The translations under genes and the position numbers were made by a program. A model generated the notes under the pieces. It was not told the DNA's origin. It made no database searches and saw only the letters and a list, made by a program, of their open reading frames with translations. Shown here in pieces: positions 1 to 11,590 of a stretch of DNA of 64,000 nt (position 1 is its first letter; each line of letters opens with the position of its first letter). Source of the stretch: Jaminaea rosea (taxonomy: Eukaryota > Basidiomycota > Exobasidiomycetes > Microstromatales); the NCBI RefSeq assembly GCF_003144245.1, contig NW_020289993.1:248001-312000 (forward strand). The letters run 5' to 3'.

Positions 1-607
1 TTTCCGTGTCGACCTGGTCGCCCTTCGAAGCATTTGATTTGAGCTGCCGATCTGAGCGTCCCAGTTAGGTCCAGTCGAGGGGCGACGAAAGACGACGAAG
101 ACAATGACGGAGCAATCAATGGCGGAGAGGGCCCAATCTCCTGACAAGACTCAGCAGTCAACCTCCTGCCTCGCCTCCTGTCATCTTCACCCACGTTCAT
201 TACCATCGGCAAAAATTTAACATCGCAACTGGATTCGCTTGCCCAACACCTGGCCGCCTTCTCGGACCGGCGCGCCGTGCATCTTAGCTTCCTTTCCAAC
301 ACTTCATCTCAAGGCCTGCCTCAGTACTGCTCAAAGCATCTGCGCTTGTTCAAGACTAGTCAGCGAAATTAGCATCAGCAAGTCTCACAAGACGCTAACG
401 ACGGCAGCAGCGTGGCGCGGCGGGGCACACGCATGCATAAAGTCGCCCTTATCGAGCTCGCTACCACCAGCCAACCCGAGCTCGCTACCACCAATCCAAT
501 CACACGACAGCCAGGCCTTGTGCTCGTCAACACCATTTTTTTCGCGCTGCCTCATGAACCCGCATCACTTTTAGACCTCGGCAGTAGTGGTTCCGAGGCC
601 GATAGAC
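1..607. other. upstream region without a supported gene
   Basis: No convincing coding exon is visible. The stretch probably holds the promoter and 5' leader of the plus-strand gene that starts at 608. It contains a short imperfect direct repeat around 457-500 in which a block beginning CGAGCTCGCTACCACCA occurs twice. Short open frames here have no recognisable content. Confidence 0.5.
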
Positions 608-3600
608 ATGCCAACCGCTACCTCGACGCCAGGAGACACCGCTGCCATGCTACCCCCTCTGACGCCAGTCCCAAAGTTTGACTCGCCGGTCAATCCTCTG
701 GAACATCAAGGCAACAGCGGCAGCTCATCAGCTTCGACATTCCGACACGCCATTGCAGACCGATCGGCGACTGCAGGACAGGCCAACGTCATCGCATCCA
801 CAAGCATATCCTCTGTGATGGGCGCCCGCGCCGGCCCAGCGAATGGTCACGGCGACGATGAAGAGAGTGAAGACGAGGACGTCATGTTCGTCTCGATGGA
901 ATGGCATGCCCCTGCGAAACTCAACGACGAGTTGCCGCCACAGGCCGTGGTCAAGAAGGAGTCATCGTCGGCGCCGCAGCAGCAGCCACATTCGCCTCTG
1001 CAGGAACCCCATGACCATGGCAGCAATGATGCAATGTACATTGACATGACGAGGACATCGCAAGAAGACGACGACGCCTCGCTGCCCACGGCAAGAGAGA
1101 TGAACAGTGCGGCCGCTGCCTCAAGCTCAGCCTCGGCGCTCACATCCGCCCCTCCAGCAACTTACATTACCAGCATCGTCACAGGCCGGCCACACCCGAT
1201 CAACCTCAACACCTGGCGATGGGCAGCCGCAGCCAACATTCCTCTCCCCAAGCGCGACATCGGAGGATGGAAGGTCCTCACCCCCTGGCCGCGAGCGAGG
1301 CCCTCGCGCGGCGATGCCGACATCCCTGAGAGCGGCGCCATGTCTTACTCTACACTCTCGACCGCCGCGTTGGAGCAACGACGAAACCAAATTCTAGATG
1401 TCGACGGCTTCCTCCGTCGGGCGGCAAAGCTGCGCTCAACCGGCACGAGTCCATGGAGCGATGCAGCGAAGGCTGAATGCGAGAAGTCGAAGCAACGTGG
1501 CAAGAGACGAGGACGCTCCACTTCTCGCTCTCCTCCTCCCAATCGATGCCACTATCCGCTACCCAAGATCTATGCGGATCTGTTAGGGGAAATCCGCGAC
1601 GAGGAGCGGGCATCGAGTCGTTGGGCAAGCAGAATGATCAGCGAAGCGTGTGATGTCGCTTGGGACTCCGATGACGACGCAGACCACGACGATCCTTGGC
1701 AGATGCACCACGCCCCGAGCGAGGCAGGCAGCTCGAGATTTGCTGGACCCTCGGACAGGGGAATCAGGCTGGGAAGCACCGTCAGCTCCTTGGGTGCGAT
1801 GACCAGTGCTGGTGGGGCGGTGGGTAGCGATTCAAGGGAGAGGAGACCGAGGAGGACCCAAGGTGTCGCGCCTACTACGACGACGATCGCTGCAGCTGTC
1901 ACTCGCAGTGCGGTATCTCAGCGTACACAACGCAGGTACTCGGCCATGTCGCAGAGGGATGTTGAAGACCTATGGTCTGAGTCCGGCCCCTCCATGGAGA
2001 TACAGACGAGAAGGAAGACGAGGAGGCGTGGCGCAGGGCCCGCGATCACGGCGGCGACGACGACCGGAGACCTGCAGACACAAAGTGAGCGGCCTCGTGA
2101 CTCGCTTTCGCGGTCGATCTCCCCGCAGCAAGTCCGACAGCCAAGAAACAGTGGAGCGGGCGGCAGCCGTCCGTCCCCGACGTCGCGCGGCTTGTCCTCT
2201 AGCATGCCTTCGCCTGATAATGCTGCAGAATTACGCAGGAACGCTGAGGGCATGACCTCTGCTGCCATGAGCAGCTTTCCCTCAACTTCGACGTACGCGT
2301 CGACGCGCTCACCCGCTGCGGCTTCCTCCGCTTTGCCTTCAGGGAGTAGCAGAGCAGCTCCGAGGCATATGACGATCGTAGCGCCACGTGAAACCACCAC
2401 AGCCTCTTCCTTCGGAATCACCGAGGCGCGCCATCGTCCCGAGCTGCAGCGACGTCGCTCGTCCGGAGAGACAATGGACGCTGCCCCCATCCAGTGGGAC
2501 ATGAGCGCCTACAACAGCTTCCCTACGGGGAGAGCCGATAGCTCCTTTGCTGAATCCTCTCGTCGCCGAAGGCGAAGGCCCTCAGCAAGCGATACAGAAG
2601 ATGAGGAAGAGGGCTACGGGGGAAACAACGAGAGTTTTAGAAACGCTCATCGACGAGAAGGAAAGCAGAGGGCCTCTGGCTCAAAGAGGACGACCCAGGG
2701 CAGCAGAAGCGTGGCGTCAGCTCGAGGCGTCACGCCGGCCTCAGAGGGGGGCTCTCCACCCTATCTGCCCACGTCACGCCTGCCAGCCACTTCATCGTGG
2801 AGACCTCTCTCATCAGCCAGCAATTTCCGTACTCACGCGCAAGCTTCATCCTTCGACCCTGATCCACGCTCCCGTTCCTCCTCCATTGAGATGACAGACG
2901 GCCAGGCCTTCCAAGCCGCGCTGGCCGCTGCAGCCTCTCATTCGCCCTCCAAAGGCGGCACCAGCAGCTCTTCTCCCCGCAGACCTGGAGCGAGTATGGG
3001 TGGTGGGAGAAGGCGGAGGAAGAGAATGAGTAGTGCGGGGAGTATCAGTGGGGCTGCCGGAGCGGGAACCGGATCAGGAGGAGTTGCGCTGGCGTCGGCG
3101 ACGGGTGCGGGGCCAATGTCTACTTTCTCCACGGGGCCATCCTCGTCATCGTCCTTGTCGTCATCGCAGAGACGAGAACTCCAGTTTGATCGTCGGACCG
3201 GGACTCTGCTTGCTGCACCGCAGGGCAATCCTGGCGCTCGAAACGGAGGGAGGGCCGAGAGTACGACCAATGGCAGCAATCCTTCTCGAGAGATCGCAGC
3301 CGCATCGCCAGAAGACCTCCACGTCGATATCTCCGACAGCCACGACGCTCAAGACAGTGACGAAGATGACGAGCGCCCACCGCAACACGAAGAGACTCCC
3401 TACAGGGCAAGATTGATCTCGAGCTTTTCCTCGCAGGCGCGCCGGGCTGAACGAGACCATCTCACCTCGCCACCCGCCTCGCGCTGGGTCCCACTGCATA
3501 GCCAGAACATCCAATCTCGTCAGCAGCATCGTGCTCAACAGGCCAGCACGAGTTCGGATGGTGGGAGAATGGGAGGACTTGCAGCCGCAGCTGCCGAGGC

Positions 3601-3694
3601 GCAGGAGCTCAGGGCTGGGAGCTGGCCAAGTGGGAGCCAGGTCAGGGGAAAGGGTGACAGGGAAAGGCCCTTTGAGCTGTCTGACTCGGAGTGA
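608..3694 (+). CDS. large disordered hypothetical protein
   Basis: Single-exon frame of 1028 codons. I chose the ATG at 608 because the frame extends upstream only as far as a GTG codon at 587. The product is not recognised. It is dominated by Ser, Ala, Arg and acidic runs and is predicted to be largely disordered. The least repetitive part is about residues 185-360, with a Trp-rich patch (NLNTWRWAAA, then GGWKVLTPWPRARP). Arg/Ser-rich segments such as RRRRRPSASDTEDEEE suggest a nuclear protein with many potential phosphosites. Two short stretches near the C-terminus (VDISDSHDAQDSDEDDE and FELSDSE) resemble SUMO-interacting motifs, but this is inference only. The gene converges on the minus-strand membrane protein that ends at 3928. 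The unbroken frame makes the gene itself likely. Confidence 0.75.
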   Translation: MPTATSTPGDTAAMLPPLTPVPKFDSPVNPLEHQGNSGSSSASTFRHAIADRSATAGQANVIASTSISSVMGARAGPANGHGDDEESEDEDVMFVSMEWHAPAKLNDELPPQAVVKKESSSAPQQQPHSPLQEPHDHGSNDAMYIDMTRTSQEDDDASLPTAREMNSAAAASSSASALTSAPPATYITSIVTGRPHPINLNTWRWAAAANIPLPKRDIGGWKVLTPWPRARPSRGDADIPESGAMSYSTLSTAALEQRRNQILDVDGFLRRAAKLRSTGTSPWSDAAKAECEKSKQRGKRRGRSTSRSPPPNRCHYPLPKIYADLLGEIRDEERASSRWASRMISEACDVAWDSDDDADHDDPWQMHHAPSEAGSSRFAGPSDRGIRLGSTVSSLGAMTSAGGAVGSDSRERRPRRTQGVAPTTTTIAAAVTRSAVSQRTQRRYSAMSQRDVEDLWSESGPSMEIQTRRKTRRRGAGPAITAATTTGDLQTQSERPRDSLSRSISPQQVRQPRNSGAGGSRPSPTSRGLSSSMPSPDNAAELRRNAEGMTSAAMSSFPSTSTYASTRSPAAASSALPSGSSRAAPRHMTIVAPRETTTASSFGITEARHRPELQRRRSSGETMDAAPIQWDMSAYNSFPTGRADSSFAESSRRRRRRPSASDTEDEEEGYGGNNESFRNAHRREGKQRASGSKRTTQGSRSVASARGVTPASEGGSPPYLPTSRLPATSSWRPLSSASNFRTHAQASSFDPDPRSRSSSIEMTDGQAFQAALAAAASHSPSKGGTSSSSPRRPGASMGGGRRRRKRMSSAGSISGAAGAGTGSGGVALASATGAGPMSTFSTGPSSSSSLSSSQRRELQFDRRTGTLLAAPQGNPGARNGGRAESTTNGSNPSREIAAASPEDLHVDISDSHDAQDSDEDDERPPQHEETPYRARLISSFSSQARRAERDHLTSPPASRWVPLHSQNIQSRQQHRAQQASTSSDGGRMGGLAAAAAEAQELRAGSWPSGSQVRGKGDRERPFELSDSE

Positions 3695-3927
3695 GGATCA
3701 GTAGTGCGGCGAAAGCGGCGAATCGGAATATTCCCATCATCGCATGCCATTCTAACAATCATTGACAATCATCGAACTCCTGTGTCACTTCGTAGACCGT
3801 TGTGAGCCAATGACGATAGGGACGTTAGGCGTGAGTGCGAGCTCTTGTACTATTTCACAACAAACGAGAGCACAAACAGGCGCAAGGGCCCTGCAGCGTC
3901 AGAGGCACCTGCCACTTGCTCCCCTTC

Positions 3928-6908
3928 TCAAGCCCAGGGATTTTCTTGATCCTGACCCCCTCCTTGTCCAGCAGCATGCCACGCCCAGTCATGCCGTTCA
4001 TACACGGGCATGTGACTTGCATGGCTCGCCGTTGCCGCATTTGCTGCGGACGAAGCTGGGGTCGATATCGTCGTCGCGCTGGAGTGCTTGCCGTGGGGGC
4101 TTGGGGCCTTGTCCGGATGGGCTTCCAGCTCTGTCTTCGCTCCGTCGCTGGAGCTACCCTTCGAAGACGACGACGATGAAGACTCGCCTGGCGCTTCTAT
4201 TTCAGTGGAGAGCTGCCCTTCCATAGCATCCACGCCTGCCTTGTGTGTGGGAGGAGGCGCAGCTGCTTTGAGCTGGGCAGATGACGAGGAAGAGGTGCGA
4301 GATGCGTGGGGTGTTTGGACCTGCTTGCTTCTTGAATTTGTTCCAGCGCCCTTGTCGCTCGGAGCAGCGCTGCCCTTTGGCCCGGTCGCTCCGCCTCGAT
4401 CATTGTCATCTCCCGTCCATATTCTCCTGAAGACCTTGTCCCCTGCGCCGGACCCGTAACCTCGTGCTCGCAGCGCAGGATCGCCTCGCCGTCGATCCGT
4501 ATCCCTCTTGCGCTCCTCTGCTCGCGGGTCCGAGATGATGAGGTCGACAGCCCCGTGGTCTTCCTCTTCATCGATGTGGTCGTCGTCACCAGGCTGCGTC
4601 GAGGCAAGTGACTCGTCTGCGTTGGTGTCGTGACTCTCGTCTGCTGCGTTTGACGGTCGACGGGACTGCTCTTGAGCATGATCCGACGCGATTTTGCTTC
4701 CTTTAGACTTGGAGAAGCTCTCACCCCAAGCTCCCCAGACACTCTTTGCGTGATTGGCCTTGGACGAGTCACCGCTCTTGGCGTGCTGAGTCTTGGACGA
4801 GATGGCCACTTGACCTTCACCGCCGCCTTTTCTGTCATCGCCTCCTTCTTCCTCCTCCTTCTTCTTTCTGCTGCTGCTGCTGCTGCTGTCGCTCTTGTTT
4901 GACTTTTTGGCTATCTTGGGTCTTCTTTGTCGCTCCTCTGCATCCTCTTCGCGGTCCTTCTTGAGGGCAGAGGGGCGCTTCTTGCCCTTGACTTCGATGA
5001 TATCATCGTCTCGGTCTGCCGCTTCCTCTCCGCTTTCGTTGCTCTCCCCCATCAATCCCCTCGCCCTCTCGAGCCATCCTTCAACCCTCTTTCTCCTCTC
5101 CTTGGTTCCCGTACTCTTTCCCCTGCCTTTACCCTTGCTTCCGCGCGTAGAGCCACCGAGGAGCCACTCTTCCTCCTCCCTGTGCTGCCGCTTCCTCTGC
5201 TCCTCTGGCCCGCAGGCAATGGTGGGGAAGGCGTAGTCGCCATGCTCCAGGCTGCGAGCTTTGGCATAGAGGTTCTGCTCGCTACCCTGCGACGTAGGTG
5301 TATGGAAGCCCAGCGAGACGCTGTCGCCACCGTCACCACCCACACCTCCGCTGCCCGTACCGCTTTGTGCACCCTCGGCACTAGCAGTAAAGAAGCGCAG
5401 ACCATTCTCAATGCCAGCGCCCATTCTACGCGCGGCGGCTTCCGCCTTTTCACGGCGAGTCTGCTCATCCTCGTCACCTTCATGCTCTGCATCGTCTGGG
5501 TTCTCGTGGAGCACACCAGCCTCCTCATCCTCTGTCATTGGCGCAAAGCCACCCTCTCGCATCCTTCTGTCCTCCATCCAGCGTCGCATGGCGGCTAAGG
5601 GGCCCTGGAGCCTTGTGCCCTCTGCAGCCCAAGGGCCATTGGTGTGAGGGCCGGAGCGAGTTGGTAAGAAGTACTTGCCCTTACCTCCTGCCGTGTATCG
5701 CAATCCGGCGTGGAGGCGACGTGACCTGGCCAGACCTTGGTGGACAGCGCCTTGGCTGGGCTCGAATGTCTGGTAACCATATCCTGTGCCACGAATCGTC
5801 GTCAATGAGTCCTCCAGAACATCTCGCCCACCTAAGCTATCACGCAGAGCGTAGATAATGGGCAGCCTCGCCTGATGCGTAGCCCACGAATCGACGTAAT
5901 CGGCAGGGGAGAAGGCGTACATGTGGCCCAAGGCAAAGAGTGGCATCTCGAGACACAAGAGGAAATCTTGCAGGCCTAGGCCCAGGAACGAAGGGTCTGT
6001 GATTGGTCCGATGTGCTTGACGAGGCCCGCAGCAACGAGAACGCTGATGGCCCAACCTTGCCAGAAGGTAGCGAAGACTACTCCTTTGACTGTGAGGAAC
6101 TTTGCCGTTGGCCTGAAGGGCTCGAGTTCTTGGGAGAGGGCTTGCCAAAAGATGGCGAGGCAGTAGAGAGAGAGGAAGATTGAAATGTCTGTACGTATCA
6201 GGACATTCGTGAGCGTGAGACAGTAATTAGCTTGAGTGTATGCAGCTCTCGTTTGCGCCTTCCTCGCTCACTGTAGACTGTCGAGACATAGGTGTAGCCG
6301 TTGCCGGCAGAAAGCTCTCCCTCCTCGTATCTCCCAAAAGTCTTGAGAATGACTGTAGATGCGGCCAAAATGGGTTTGATCTGTACGTATTGCAAGATGC
6401 CCCTCTTGATGGCCAAGAATGTATAAGGGTCACTCATATCCATCTCCCTTAAGAAGATGCGAAAAGGCCAAGGATGCTGAATGGGCCTCCTCCCAATCAT
6501 GAGAACCAGCACACTCCTCTCTCCACCCAAGTAGGCGACCAAAAGCTCAAAAAAGCAGTAAATGGCGAATGCTTCATACAGGTCGCGAATGAGATCGATG
6601 AGGAAGGCCGCTGGGAGGGAGAAGAGGCCGATGGCCGATGACGTCGAGTAGATGGGCACAATGAGGATGAGGCGGACGACGAAGCGTTGTAGATGTGGCT
6701 TGCGATAGTTCTTGAGATGAGAGTAGATGGAGGTCAGGGAGAGAAGAGTGGCAAAGAGGCTGCATAATGAGGCGATGATGAGGAGGTAAGGTGGCAAGGA
6801 GCGACCTGTACCGGATCCATCAGGGACGGCAACTGGGGGTGTTGGATGGCTGCGCTGCGCTGTTGCAATTGCCGTCGCTACCAGGCCGGCTGCTGATGGC
6901 CTGTCCAT
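3928..6908 (-). CDS. DUF300 / TMEM184 (organic solute transporter alpha-like) membrane protein
   Basis: Two exons, 6908..6272 and 6188..3928, give about 965 residues. The intron (6271..6189) has a GTGAGC donor and CAG acceptor and joins ...STVY to NISIFLSLYC in phase. I chose the ATG at 6908 because the open frame further upstream has no Met. The first roughly 400 residues carry the multi-helix DUF300 core: helix 1 (LLIIASLCSLFATLLSL), the family signature HLKNYRKPHLQRF followed by IVPIYSTSSAI, the segment IYCFFELLVAYLGGER, then later hydrophobic helices ending near HMYAFSPADYVD. The remaining 500 or more residues are a charged Ser/Lys/Glu-rich cytosolic-type tail with no recognised domain. 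Relatives (TMEM184, Ost-alpha) are membrane proteins of the endomembrane system; a transport role here is inferred from family only. The tail is long for the family. Confidence 0.85.
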
Positions 6909-7363
6909 GAGGGCAGCGGCAACGGAACCCTTTAAAGGGTGGCGCAGCGGATGATGGCGACGACGACCAAGTGTAGGTGTGGTTGCGGATCTGAGATGTA
7001 AATTGGCCGACACAAGGCGCGTCCAGTCAACGTCGACAAGTGGAGACGGATAGAGTGACTGCTTGGCATCCAGGTAGCAGTCATGGCCATCGAGTGCGCA
7101 AGCTTAGGGAGAACAAGGACAAACGTCAATATTCGATGACCGACAGTCTCACAAGGGGTCCTGCTCAGTGCGCTCAGCATAGCTCCGCGACGAATGAGCT
7201 GCGCAGCAAGGCTTCTCGCGAGACCCTTGTCTCCGCCTCGTCACTCCAAGTGATGCCTCCTACTCCTTCGCTGAGTACTAAGCAGCCAAGCAGGCAGCCA
7301 AGGTCGCGTTGCTCCTTGGTCATCAAAAAAAAAAATCCTGGATTCAATGGCACGTCAACAGCG
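6909..7363. other. intergenic spacer with a poly(A) run
   Basis: This spacer separates the DUF300 gene start from the RRP12 stop, both on the minus strand. It should contain the DUF300 promoter and the RRP12 3' end. An 11-nt A run lies near 7325-7335. No coding exon is supported. Confidence 0.5.
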
Positions 7364-10300
7364 TCACCTCCGCTTCTTGCCCGTAATCTGCACATTCCTT
7401 TCCTGCTTCGAGCCCTTCTTGCCTCCTACAGCACTCAAGGGGACGTAGGCATACGGATCTGGCCCACCCGCCTTCTTGACATCTCCCTTTGCTCCTTTCT
7501 TCTTTGCAGCAAACGAAGCGCCGATGCGCTCGGGCTGAGCCTTCTTCGGTCGCTTCGCCGCAGCGGATGACGTACCACTCACATCCGCCCTAGCAGCCTC
7601 GGCGGCAGCAATGGCTTCCTCGGCCTCCAAGTCCGCCTCCCTCTCCTCGGCACGGACACGCTTGTTGTTCTTGTTGAACTTGACGGCCCCACCGCGGCCT
7701 GAGTGAGTGAAGCCATCCGTGCCCGTCTCGCGCTCGACATACGCGCCAGAGGGGCCAAACAGGTCGGCTGAAGCACCATTGCCCGCCGGACCTGCACTGC
7801 CTTCGTCTTCAGGATCATTAATGAGCATGCGACCGGTTGACTCGTCCAGGTCGAAGCGACGAGCTTCCGTACCGGGGGCGCGACGCTTGCCACCGTCCTT
7901 GGCATCCTTGCCTGCAGGCTTGCGATGCACCACGGCACCGGCTGAGCGATCCAGCAGATCCATAGGGGCATCATCGTCCTCGAGGAGGTACGCCTCATCA
8001 TCGTCACGGTCGCGACGACGGCGACGCTGCTGCTGCTGCTGCTGCTGTTCGGGCTTCTGACCCTTGCCCTGACGTGCTCCCGCTGCTTTGCGTGCCAGTG
8101 CGGCCAGACCGCCAGCTGCGCCTCCTTGCTCGATGTCCTCCTCTCCGCTGTCATCCGATGAGACATCACTATCGCTGCCATAAAGCGCCTCCTCGAAGGC
8201 ATCGACGCCCAAATCGCGACGAGGTGCCTTTGCTCCTGGAGCACCTGCACCGGCCGCAACGTCGTCCTCTTCGTCCTCTCCGGCATGACCAGCTGAACCA
8301 CCGCTCGCCTTCTTCCTCTTCGCCCTCTCCTTCCTCTTCTTGATGTTGACTACCAACTTGCGATTCTCCTCATCGCAAAGCGACTCGATTCGCTCGTAAC
8401 CAAAGCGCCTCAACAATCTCTCAAAGATGTGCCTCACCTTGCCCTTAAATACGACGCGATGGGCAGGGTGTTGTTTCCATTCGAGCATCCCTGGCACCCA
8501 CTCCGGAAGCGCCGCGTCAACCACGTCGTACTCGAGCGAGACGATGGAAACCTTGACGAAGCCAAGGACACTCTTGATGATTTCGCGATTGGGCGACGAG
8601 GTGAGGAAGACGCTCATCGTGCTGACAACTTCCTCGAGGGTCGAGCGGGGTAGCTGCTCCTTGAACTCGTATACCAAGCGCGAGAGGGATGTGATTGTTG
8701 CGGAGATCATGTGCGGCGAGTTGCCTGCTAGACCGGCGCTAACCATTGTGAGGTACTCGGTAAGGCTTGCATCGACCACGTCCGTCGTGTCCATCGCATT
8801 TTGCTCGTCCTCCTTATCGTCGTTCTCGAGAAGCAAGCCGCGTTTGATTTTTCCACCTTCTTGCTGCATCTTCTCGCCCATTTGGACGAGCAGCTCATAC
8901 GCCAGAGTGCGAGACGCTTGGTTGGCTTCCTTTGTAGCCAGGACCGCCTCTGGGATGATCGAGGGCAATAGATGAAGGTCACCGAGCGGGATGCGAGGGA
9001 CGATGCCGCTCAGTAGGTGCAGACGATCACGCTTAGCTCCAGGTGCGACGGCCACTGTGACTTCGCGCAGCGTAGTGAGGAGAGAAGTGACGTTTGCGGA
9101 GGTGGCCAAGGCGGCTCCTTTGCTTCCCTCGAGCAGTCGTGCCAGCACGCGGTACGTCTTCTTTTGTACGCCAGCGTCGTCATTCTGCAACAAATCGTCC
9201 GACGTAGCCGCCTTGAAGAGGGCGAGTGCCTCTGCGGCTGGAAGGAACGGCACGAGAGTGATGAGGAGGTCGAGCATGCTGTGTGCAAGAGGCGGGACTG
9301 CATGCGGGCCGACTTCGCGGTCCCTCTGCGGCACCAGCTCGGTGAGAGCCGTCTTCAGCTGGCCAGCGACCTTGCCGTATGTTGCGGACACCTCGCTGGC
9401 CGGCAGGATGCGGAGAAATGCACCGATGGCCTCGGTGATGTAGCCGCGCGAGGACGACGGCGACTGGGCAAGGAGATGAGAAAAGACGGAGAGAAAGGCA
9501 GGGGCAAGGCCGATCAAATGAGTGAGGGCTGCTTTGCCATCGGCGGCGGTGAGGCCGAATGTCAGACGGAGCGACTCGTCTGAAGCGCCGCTACGGCTGA
9601 GAGCCTCATTACGGTCGACGAGGAGCGTGAGACCGCGCAAGATGCTCGGGCGCAAGGCTTGTTGAGTGGCGAGTACGTTGGCGAGGAGTTCAGCGAATGG
9701 CTGGCTCAAGGCGGTAACCAAATCGGTGGGTAGATCGCAGTACCCCGGGAACAGGGACCATAGCTGCTCGACGAGAGCCTCGTACATCTTTGCCTCAACG
9801 CCTCGCGATGCGTCCTGCTGTGCTTGCGTGCGGGCATTGAAGAGCTTCTCCGAGAGGGGCACGAGGTCACGGACGAAGTGGCCCAGCGACGTGTTGGTGA
9901 TACGACCCTTCATCAGGGGCAGAAGCCATGCTCGGCCTTGGCCATTGCCGGCAAGAAGGTTGAGAGGCAAGGCTGTGAGGATGGCCTCTGGCCCGCAGAC
10001 CTCGGTCGCAGCTCCCAACACTGCATCTGCTCGATCCCTGTGCTCAAACTTGGGAGTCTGTCGCAGCGCGGCGACGGTAGTGATGAGGGGAATGAGGAGC
10101 TGAGTAGCAGCTGGACTCGAGTTAACTCCAACGCGCAAGCGCAGCCGTGTTACCAGAGCAGTGAGCACACCAAGAATCTCGCCGCGCGAGTGGGTGAACC
10201 GAAGCGCATGTCGGCCCAGGGCATCGTCGAGCGAGGTGACGAGGGAGTGTAAGGGCGATGACTTGGTCTTGAGCGCCGTCTTGATGGCCTCGTCGGGTAC

Positions 10301-11590
10301 GGCGTAGCGGACAAGGGACGCGAGGAAGTCTGCACCTGCGCTTCGTACGGTGATTGATGATCGGCTGGCATCGGAGCGGGCGCTGAGGCTGAGCTCCATG
10401 ACATCGTTCCAGAGTTGTGGGACGAGGGCCCAGGCGGGCTCTCCCTCATCGTAGCGCGAGTAGGCGACGATGGCTCCCTCTAACGCTCGCAGGTAAGGTG
10501 GTAGGAGCTGGACGTCATTCGATGCCGGCTGAAGCGCAGAGGAGCGCAGGGCTTCGAGTGTGCGAAGTAGCGAAGATGGTGCCGATTTCTTTGCTGGGGT
10601 CTGAGCGGCAGCGACGGCGGCCATGGCGCCACTCGAGCCCGGAAGGTTGTCAGCAGCAATCTGCGTCGACGACTTTGCTGGTCGATAAAGGGCTTCAAAG
10701 ACTTCGAAGGCTGCTACAGTGAGGAAAGGGTTGTGGAGGCCGGGCAATCGCAAAAGCTCTTCGCAGAGTTGGGGGATGGCCTTGTCTGGCAACCTGGTGA
10801 CGATGGCCTTGAGGAAGCCGCAGACCCAGATGCCCACGCTTGCGCCTCCTGCCACATTTTCCTGCCTCTGCTTTGCTGCCTCTTGGGCACCTGTCGCTCG
10901 ACCCTTCTTAACATCGTACGTGGCCGCTGCCGCCGCTGCTGCCGTTGCCTTGCCCTTCTTGGACGTGACGCTGGCCGAATCTGAGACTGACGATAGCGTG
11001 GTGGAGCACCACGTCGCCGTGCGGGCGGCGTAAGGGTGCTGTTGCGATGAGAGAGCAGAGCCAATGAAGTCCTGAGCTCTCCTCCGGACCTTGGGTCTGC
11101 TGTCAGCGCAGAGAGCCAGAGAGGCATCCCAGGAAGCTCGCAGCTCTTGTTGCGTCTGGAGCAGCTGCCTATCCTCGCCGACGATGGCGATGAGTGCTTC
11201 GAGAACCGCAATAGAGGAGCGTAATAGTGCAGCCTGCTGTTCGGCCTCGTTAGAGTGAGGATTGGAGAGTACCGAGTACAGCGGCGGCAGGAGCGACGGT
11301 AGCCTGGCGCGCAGAATAGCTGCAGAGACGTGAGGAGTGACGATGGCGAGGATGTAGAAGATGGATGGGAGTAGCTTTGTTGAATTGTTGCCACGGTGGA
11401 GCATAGAGTCGAGGGCGAGGAAATACTCTGCAGGCGAGCGCTCCTTCTTGGTGCTCGTTGTAGGCTGCGACTCGTCGAGGGACTCTTCGATGGCCACGAG
11501 GAGCTGAGCGGGTGCCTTTTGATTGTCAAGCTTTGATGCCGTGAGCGATCTGAGCTTGGCCAGCTGCTCTGCCATGGTAAGCGACGCCAT
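7364..11590 (-). CDS. RRP12: Rrp12-like ribosome biogenesis HEAT-repeat protein
   Basis: Single exon, 1408 residues, close to or slightly longer than typical fungal Rrp12. The N-terminus includes the family-like segments AEYFLALDSMLHRGNNSTK and STKLLPSIFYILAIVTPHVS, followed by a long series of helical repeats typical of the NUC173 region. From about residue 1070 to the end it is Lys/Glu-rich, with nuclear-localisation-like runs (KKRKERAKRKKASGG, a poly-Gln stretch followed by RRRRRDRDDDE, and a C-terminal KKRR). In yeast, Rrp12 is a nucleolar/pre-ribosome factor needed for 40S maturation and export; the same role is expected here. The start ATG at 11588-11590 faces the NAC beta gene across a 391-bp divergent promoter, so two ribosome-linked genes share a control region. 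Confidence 0.92.
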   Translation of the reverse strand: MASLTMAEQLAKLRSLTASKLDNQKAPAQLLVAIEESLDESQPTTSTKKERSPAEYFLALDSMLHRGNNSTKLLPSIFYILAIVTPHVSAAILRARLPSLLPPLYSVLSNPHSNEAEQQAALLRSSIAVLEALIAIVGEDRQLLQTQQELRASWDASLALCADSRPKVRRRAQDFIGSALSSQQHPYAARTATWCSTTLSSVSDSASVTSKKGKATAAAAAAATYDVKKGRATGAQEAAKQRQENVAGGASVGIWVCGFLKAIVTRLPDKAIPQLCEELLRLPGLHNPFLTVAAFEVFEALYRPAKSSTQIAADNLPGSSGAMAAVAAAQTPAKKSAPSSLLRTLEALRSSALQPASNDVQLLPPYLRALEGAIVAYSRYDEGEPAWALVPQLWNDVMELSLSARSDASRSSITVRSAGADFLASLVRYAVPDEAIKTALKTKSSPLHSLVTSLDDALGRHALRFTHSRGEILGVLTALVTRLRLRVGVNSSPAATQLLIPLITTVAALRQTPKFEHRDRADAVLGAATEVCGPEAILTALPLNLLAGNGQGRAWLLPLMKGRITNTSLGHFVRDLVPLSEKLFNARTQAQQDASRGVEAKMYEALVEQLWSLFPGYCDLPTDLVTALSQPFAELLANVLATQQALRPSILRGLTLLVDRNEALSRSGASDESLRLTFGLTAADGKAALTHLIGLAPAFLSVFSHLLAQSPSSSRGYITEAIGAFLRILPASEVSATYGKVAGQLKTALTELVPQRDREVGPHAVPPLAHSMLDLLITLVPFLPAAEALALFKAATSDDLLQNDDAGVQKKTYRVLARLLEGSKGAALATSANVTSLLTTLREVTVAVAPGAKRDRLHLLSGIVPRIPLGDLHLLPSIIPEAVLATKEANQASRTLAYELLVQMGEKMQQEGGKIKRGLLLENDDKEDEQNAMDTTDVVDASLTEYLTMVSAGLAGNSPHMISATITSLSRLVYEFKEQLPRSTLEEVVSTMSVFLTSSPNREIIKSVLGFVKVSIVSLEYDVVDAALPEWVPGMLEWKQHPAHRVVFKGKVRHIFERLLRRFGYERIESLCDEENRKLVVNIKKRKERAKRKKASGGSAGHAGEDEEDDVAAGAGAPGAKAPRRDLGVDAFEEALYGSDSDVSSDDSGEEDIEQGGAAGGLAALARKAAGARQGKGQKPEQQQQQQQRRRRRDRDDDEAYLLEDDDAPMDLLDRSAGAVVHRKPAGKDAKDGGKRRAPGTEARRFDLDESTGRMLINDPEDEGSAGPAGNGASADLFGPSGAYVERETGTDGFTHSGRGGAVKFNKNNKRVRAEEREADLEAEEAIAAAEAARADVSGTSSAAAKRPKKAQPERIGASFAAKKKGAKGDVKKAGGPDPYAYVPLSAVGGKKGSKQERNVQITGKKRR

